A stretch of DNA of 64,000 bases from JACKII01 sp965202745. Lineage in GTDB: Bacteria > Pseudomonadota > Alphaproteobacteria > Bin95. Numbering within the stretch: the first letter of the stretch is position 1; each line of letters starts with the position of its first letter. The stretch spans positions 1-64,000 of the forward strand of contig CBDBCB010000004.1 in assembly GCA_965202745.1 (NCBI GenBank), read 5' to 3'. Position numbers and translations under genes: made by a program. Shown in pieces: positions 61,344-64,000 of the stretch. Under the pieces are notes generated by a model. It did not search any database and was not told where the DNA came from. It saw only the letters and a list, made by a program, of their open reading frames with translations.

Positions 61344-62401
61344 GCGGCGCTCCCGGGACGCCGCCGCTGGTCAGGGCGGAGGACTTAGCGGCGCTGGCAG
61401 CGGGCCTGTTCCGCCATGCAGGCGTTAACGAAGCCGACGCGGCGCTTTGGGCGCGGGGACTGGTCTGGGCGAACCTGCGGGGGGTGGACTCCCATGGCCT
61501 CCTGCGTATCCCGCGTTACCTCTCGCTGCTGGCCAATGGAGGCATCAGAGCCGACGCGGATATGAAGGTGCTGGTTTCGGCGGGTGCTATCGCCCTGCTG
61601 GATGCGGACCTGGTGCCGGGGCCGGTGGGCATGGGCCGCGCCATGGACCTGGCGCTGGAGCGCGCCCGTGAGGTGCACGCGGGCTGCTGCGTTGCCCGTA
61701 ACATCACACACGCCGGCGCGGTTGGCATGTATGCGCTGCGCGCAGCGGAGGCAGGCATGGCCGGGCTGGTGATGACGGCCTCCAAGCCGCTGATGGCCTA
61801 TCATGGCAGCCGCGATTCCGTGCTCTCCACCAACCCCATCGCCATCGCCATTCCGGCGGGCAAGCACGCACCGCTGGTGCTGGACATGTCGACGGCGACG
61901 GCGACGGTGGCGATGGGCAAAATCCAGCAGGCAAAGCACGTGGGCAAGCCGATCCCGGAAGGCTGGGGGCTGGGTGCTGCCGGAAACCCCACAACCAACG
62001 CTGAAGCGGTTGAAACACTGACGCCCATGGCGGGGCCGAAGGGCTCCGGCCTTTCGCTGATGATCGAGTGCCTGGCGAGCCTGGTGGCAGGCAATCCCAT
62101 CATCGCGCCCGCGCTTAGTGGCGTGGCACCGGAAAGCATGAACGGCGTGGCAATAGCCCTGGATATCAGCGCCTTTGGGCCGGTGGATGTGTTCCAGGCA
62201 GAGGTGGACACGCTGGCCGAGACCATCGCCGTGCAAGCGACGGACCGGGAGACGGAGCGCCTGTTGCTGCCGGGTCAAAGGGGCGACGCAGAGCTGGCGC
62301 GCCGCCAACGCGACGGCATCCCGCTGCCCAAAGGCGTGTGGAACGGGCTGGAGACCGCAGCGAAAGCGGCCGGGCTGTTGATGCCTGAAACGTTGACCTA
62401 G
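61340..62401 (+). CDS. Malate/L-lactate/ureidoglycolate dehydrogenase family (Ldh2) oxidoreductase
   Basis: 353 residues, starting 4 bases inside the hydrolase gene (ATGA). Motifs: GVDSHGLLRIPRYLSLLANG (catalytic His), NITHAGAVGMYALRAAEAGM, STNPIAIAIPAGKHAPLVLD, PIPEGWGLGAAGNPTTNAEA and PMAGPKGSGLSLMIECLASL. It is an NAD(P)-dependent enzyme of the PF02615 fold that oxidises 2-hydroxy acids. Translational coupling suggests it follows the hydrolase in a degradation pathway. Confidence 0.93.
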   Translation: MSGAPGTPPLVRAEDLAALAAGLFRHAGVNEADAALWARGLVWANLRGVDSHGLLRIPRYLSLLANGGIRADADMKVLVSAGAIALLDADLVPGPVGMGRAMDLALERAREVHAGCCVARNITHAGAVGMYALRAAEAGMAGLVMTASKPLMAYHGSRDSVLSTNPIAIAIPAGKHAPLVLDMSTATATVAMGKIQQAKHVGKPIPEGWGLGAAGNPTTNAEAVETLTPMAGPKGSGLSLMIECLASLVAGNPIIAPALSGVAPESMNGVAIALDISAFGPVDVFQAEVDTLAETIAVQATDRETERLLLPGQRGDAELARRQRDGIPLPKGVWNGLETAAKAAGLLMPETLT

Positions 62402-62431
62402 CTTCTGTCGAATACTCGACCTTCCGGTGCC

Positions 62432-63427
62432 TTACAGAAGCATCGTCAATGCCGCGACCGCGCGTTCGATTTCGTCATCCGTGTTGTAGTAGTGGGGTGC
62501 GATGCGGAGCAGGGTTGGCAGGTTGCGGCGTTCGGCATCCAGACGGGTGCTGGCGGGATCCGATGCGCCGATGGCGAAACCGGCTTCCGCCATCCGGTCG
62601 ACGATCGGGCGCGGGTCTCCTCCCTCCACCGAAAAGCTGAGGATGCCGCAGCGTTCCTGGCCCAGGTCACGAACTTGAATGCGCGGGTGCGCTGCCAGTA
62701 AGGCTCTGCAATGGTCCGCCAGGTGCCGGACCTGCCTCTCTATCGCGCCGATGCCGATTTCTTCGGCGTAGTTGAACGCCGCGCCGAGGCCCGCACGCAG
62801 CGCGTAGGAGTTCTCCCATGTTTCAAACCGGCGGGCGTCTTCCCGCAAGGTGTAGCGGTCGCGAGCAACCCAGGGCGCGCCGTGCCGCCGGGCGATTTCC
62901 CCCACTTCTGCCGCCGGGTTGACCAATCCGCCATTGGTCGGAATCCAGGTCATGGCGATCAGGCCAACATCGCTGTCGATGGATGCTTCCAACGCAGCCA
63001 GATCGAGCGCGCCAGTGCTGTCAGACGGAATCACTTCGATTGCTAGGTTGTCCCGTTTCGCTCGCTGCAATAGCGCGACTTAGTTGGCTGCATACTCCGC
63101 CTCGCACGTCAGAATGCGGGAGCCGGGTTTGAGGGGCACGGCGTAGAATGCATGGCACCAGGCAACGGTGGCGTTTTCAACCAGCGCGATTTCGTGCGGC
63201 TTCGCGCCGATATGGGAGGTGCAGGAAGCGTAGACCCGGTCCAGCGCCTCTGCCTCTTGCGCGTGGGCTTCGTAGCCACCGATGCGTGCCTCCAACAGCG
63301 TGTGGTTGATCACTGCATCCACCACCGGCTGGGGCATCAGAGCAGAGCCACAGGCCAGCAAGTGGACGTCTTCGCTCACGCCCGGCGTTTCGCGGCGGAC
63401 GCGGTCGATATCGATAGCGGATGCCAT
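62432..63427 (-). pseudogene. Class V aminotransferase-like protein: nonsense codon and loss of PLP-lysine region
   Basis: MASAIDIDRVRRETPGVSED .. NHTLLEARIGGYEAHAQEAE .. IALVENATVAWCHAFYAV is the N-terminal part of an isopenicillin-N-epimerase/cysteine-desulfurase-like protein. TAA interrupts at EYAAN-stop-VALLQRAKRDNL (63071-63082; Tyr expected). Further on ARRHGAPWVARDRYTLREDA joins two segments usually ~75 residues apart, so the region with the catalytic PLP Lys (..DFLSATGRKFLRGPRG.. in relatives) is deleted in frame. Convergent with the Ldh-family gene. Non-functional by two independent lesions. Confidence 0.78.
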
Positions 63428-63461
63428 GCGTATGTCCTTTTGTCTGCCGCGTAGGCCGGGC

Positions 63462-63632
63462 GATGCTCTAACAGGCTGTTGAAAAGCCCCAACCGAGGCC
63501 GTCACCCTTCGACAGGTTCAAGATGTGGGAGAATTTTTGGTGGATTTCAACAAGCCTCAGCAAAATCTCATCATCCTGAGCCTGTCGAAGGATGGCGTCT
63601 TAGTGCTGCTAAGAACTTTGTTTGCAACCTGC
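63462..63632 (-). repeat. Dispersed ~170-bp intergenic repeat, copy 2
   Basis: Reverse complement matches 21468-21640 along its length: CTTAGCAGCACTAAGACGCC, TTCGACAGGCTCAGGATGA, CTTGTTGAAATCCACCAAAA, ATTCTCCC, TGTCGAAGGGTGACGG, and TTTTCAACAGCCTGTT at the end. Divergence is modest (roughly one base in six by eye). No coding sequence within. Confidence 0.8.
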
Positions 63633-64000
63633 TAAACGCTCCGGAAGCCGCCGTCCGCCATGACGATGCCGCCGGTGACGTAGGCGGACAGGTCGCTGGC
63701 GAGGAAGATGGCCGGGCCGACAATGTCGCTGGGCTTGCCAGGACGGCCCAATGGCGTGTGGGCCATGACTTGGGAAACCATTTTCGAGTTGCCTTCCCGC
63801 GCGGCCTTGTTCAGCGGCGTCTCGATCAGGCCGGGACCGATGGCGTTGACGCGCACGCCTTCCGGTCCCAGTTCAGCGGCTAACGCGCGGGTGAAGCCGA
63901 GCACGCCGTGCTTTGAGGTGGTGTAGGCGGCGGAGTTCGGCCAGCGCACGTGCACGAAGCTCTGGATCGAGCCGATATTGACAACCCGGCCCTTGCTCGC
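63632..64000 (-). CDS. Short-chain dehydrogenase/reductase (SDR), 5' part outside window
   Basis: C-terminal 122 residues of a classical SDR: GRVVNIGSIQSFVHVRWPNS, AAYTTSKHGVLGFTRALAAE (catalytic Tyr-x-x-x-Lys), LGPEGVRVNAIGPGLIETPL, and SDLSAYVTGGIVMADGGFRS at the end. It oxidises or reduces an alcohol or ketone with NAD(P). The start and Rossmann GxxxGxG motif lie beyond 64000. The stop abuts the dispersed repeat. Confidence 0.92.
   Translation of the reverse strand, partial: ASKGRVVNIGSIQSFVHVRWPNSAAYTTSKHGVLGFTRALAAELGPEGVRVNAIGPGLIETPLNKAAREGNSKMVSQVMAHTPLGRPGKPSDIVGPAIFLASDLSAYVTGGIVMADGGFRSV

Noticed and set aside
45709..63082. Genetic-code reassignment or suppression of TAG/TAA as an explanation for the in-frame stops
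   Set aside because: Intact neighbouring genes end normally with TAG and TAA directly before the next gene's start (for example at 31710, 32153 and 35229), and the expected residues differ (Trp, Tyr, Gln/Lys).

Overview
The window is a GC-rich chromosome segment of an alphaproteobacterium. This is inferred from the gene repertoire (TamA/TamB pair, type I Map, SfsA, CaiB/BaiF CoA-transferases, VPLPA-CTERM-like exported proteins, GrdB/PrdB-like selenoprotein, SelA/SelB, DUF4743 Nudix protein) and codon use; no rRNA or tRNA is present to fix the taxon. Catabolic genes, many insertion sequences and many broken genes together resemble a metabolically broad, possibly host-associated or niche-shifted bacterium in active gene decay. 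Some single-base lesions could instead be assembly errors.

Layout. 1-4.7 kb is an accessory patchwork: a resolvase fragment, a complete IS3 element, a VapC remnant, an IS256 stub, a coiled-coil repeat protein, a nuclease/membrane-protein pair, and relics of an Eco57I-like R-M enzyme and an IS481 element. 4.8-10 kb carries a MarR/EmrA pair, a broken MFS gene, a broken haem peroxidase and a small unknown protein. 10.2-13.9 kb holds two acyl-CoA dehydrogenases flanking the selenoprotein gene (in-frame UGA plus bSECIS hairpin). 14-15.9 kb has map, sfsA and a Nudix gene cut by IS481. 16.5-21.5 kb contains an IS256 copy, a low-GC island (NhaD/CitMHS-type antiporter and a secreted protein) and a broken sulfotransferase. 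21.8-26.5 kb holds selB, selA and an MFS gene whose start lies inside an IS481 element. 27.5-44.5 kb is a catabolic and secondary-metabolism region: two CaiB/BaiF transferases, two GSTs, a PaaI thioesterase, three LLM oxidoreductases (one truncated), two TauD/TfdA dioxygenases, a GFA protein, a shikimate-dehydrogenase-like enzyme and an A-PCP-TE synthetase. 44.6-51.8 kb has decayed tamB and tamA and a chimeric transposase. 52-54.4 kb has a frameshifted VPLPA-CTERM protein and a broken winged-helix/TPR regulator. 54.7-56.3 kb is an IS256 copy with a 9-bp target duplication inside a small gene. 56.3-64 kb holds a cupin, two acyl-CoA dehydrogenases, a NIPSNAP-like protein, a broken membrane/beta-rich protein, a deleted hydrolase, an Ldh-family dehydrogenase, a broken class V aminotransferase and the start-truncated end of an SDR.

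Main points. (1) The selenoprotein gene and selA/selB lie within 15 kb of each other; selC and selD are not seen. (2) Four frame-disrupted genes have a perfect inverted repeat (9-18 bp arms) exactly at the disruption, the signature expected of quasi-palindrome template-switch mutation. (3) Other genes carry in-frame nonsense codons, single G/C deletions or internal deletions, so several systems (TamAB, the synthetase, the exported-protein anchor) look inactivated. (4) IS481 occurs once complete and three times as fragments that all keep the same end, each next to a broken gene.
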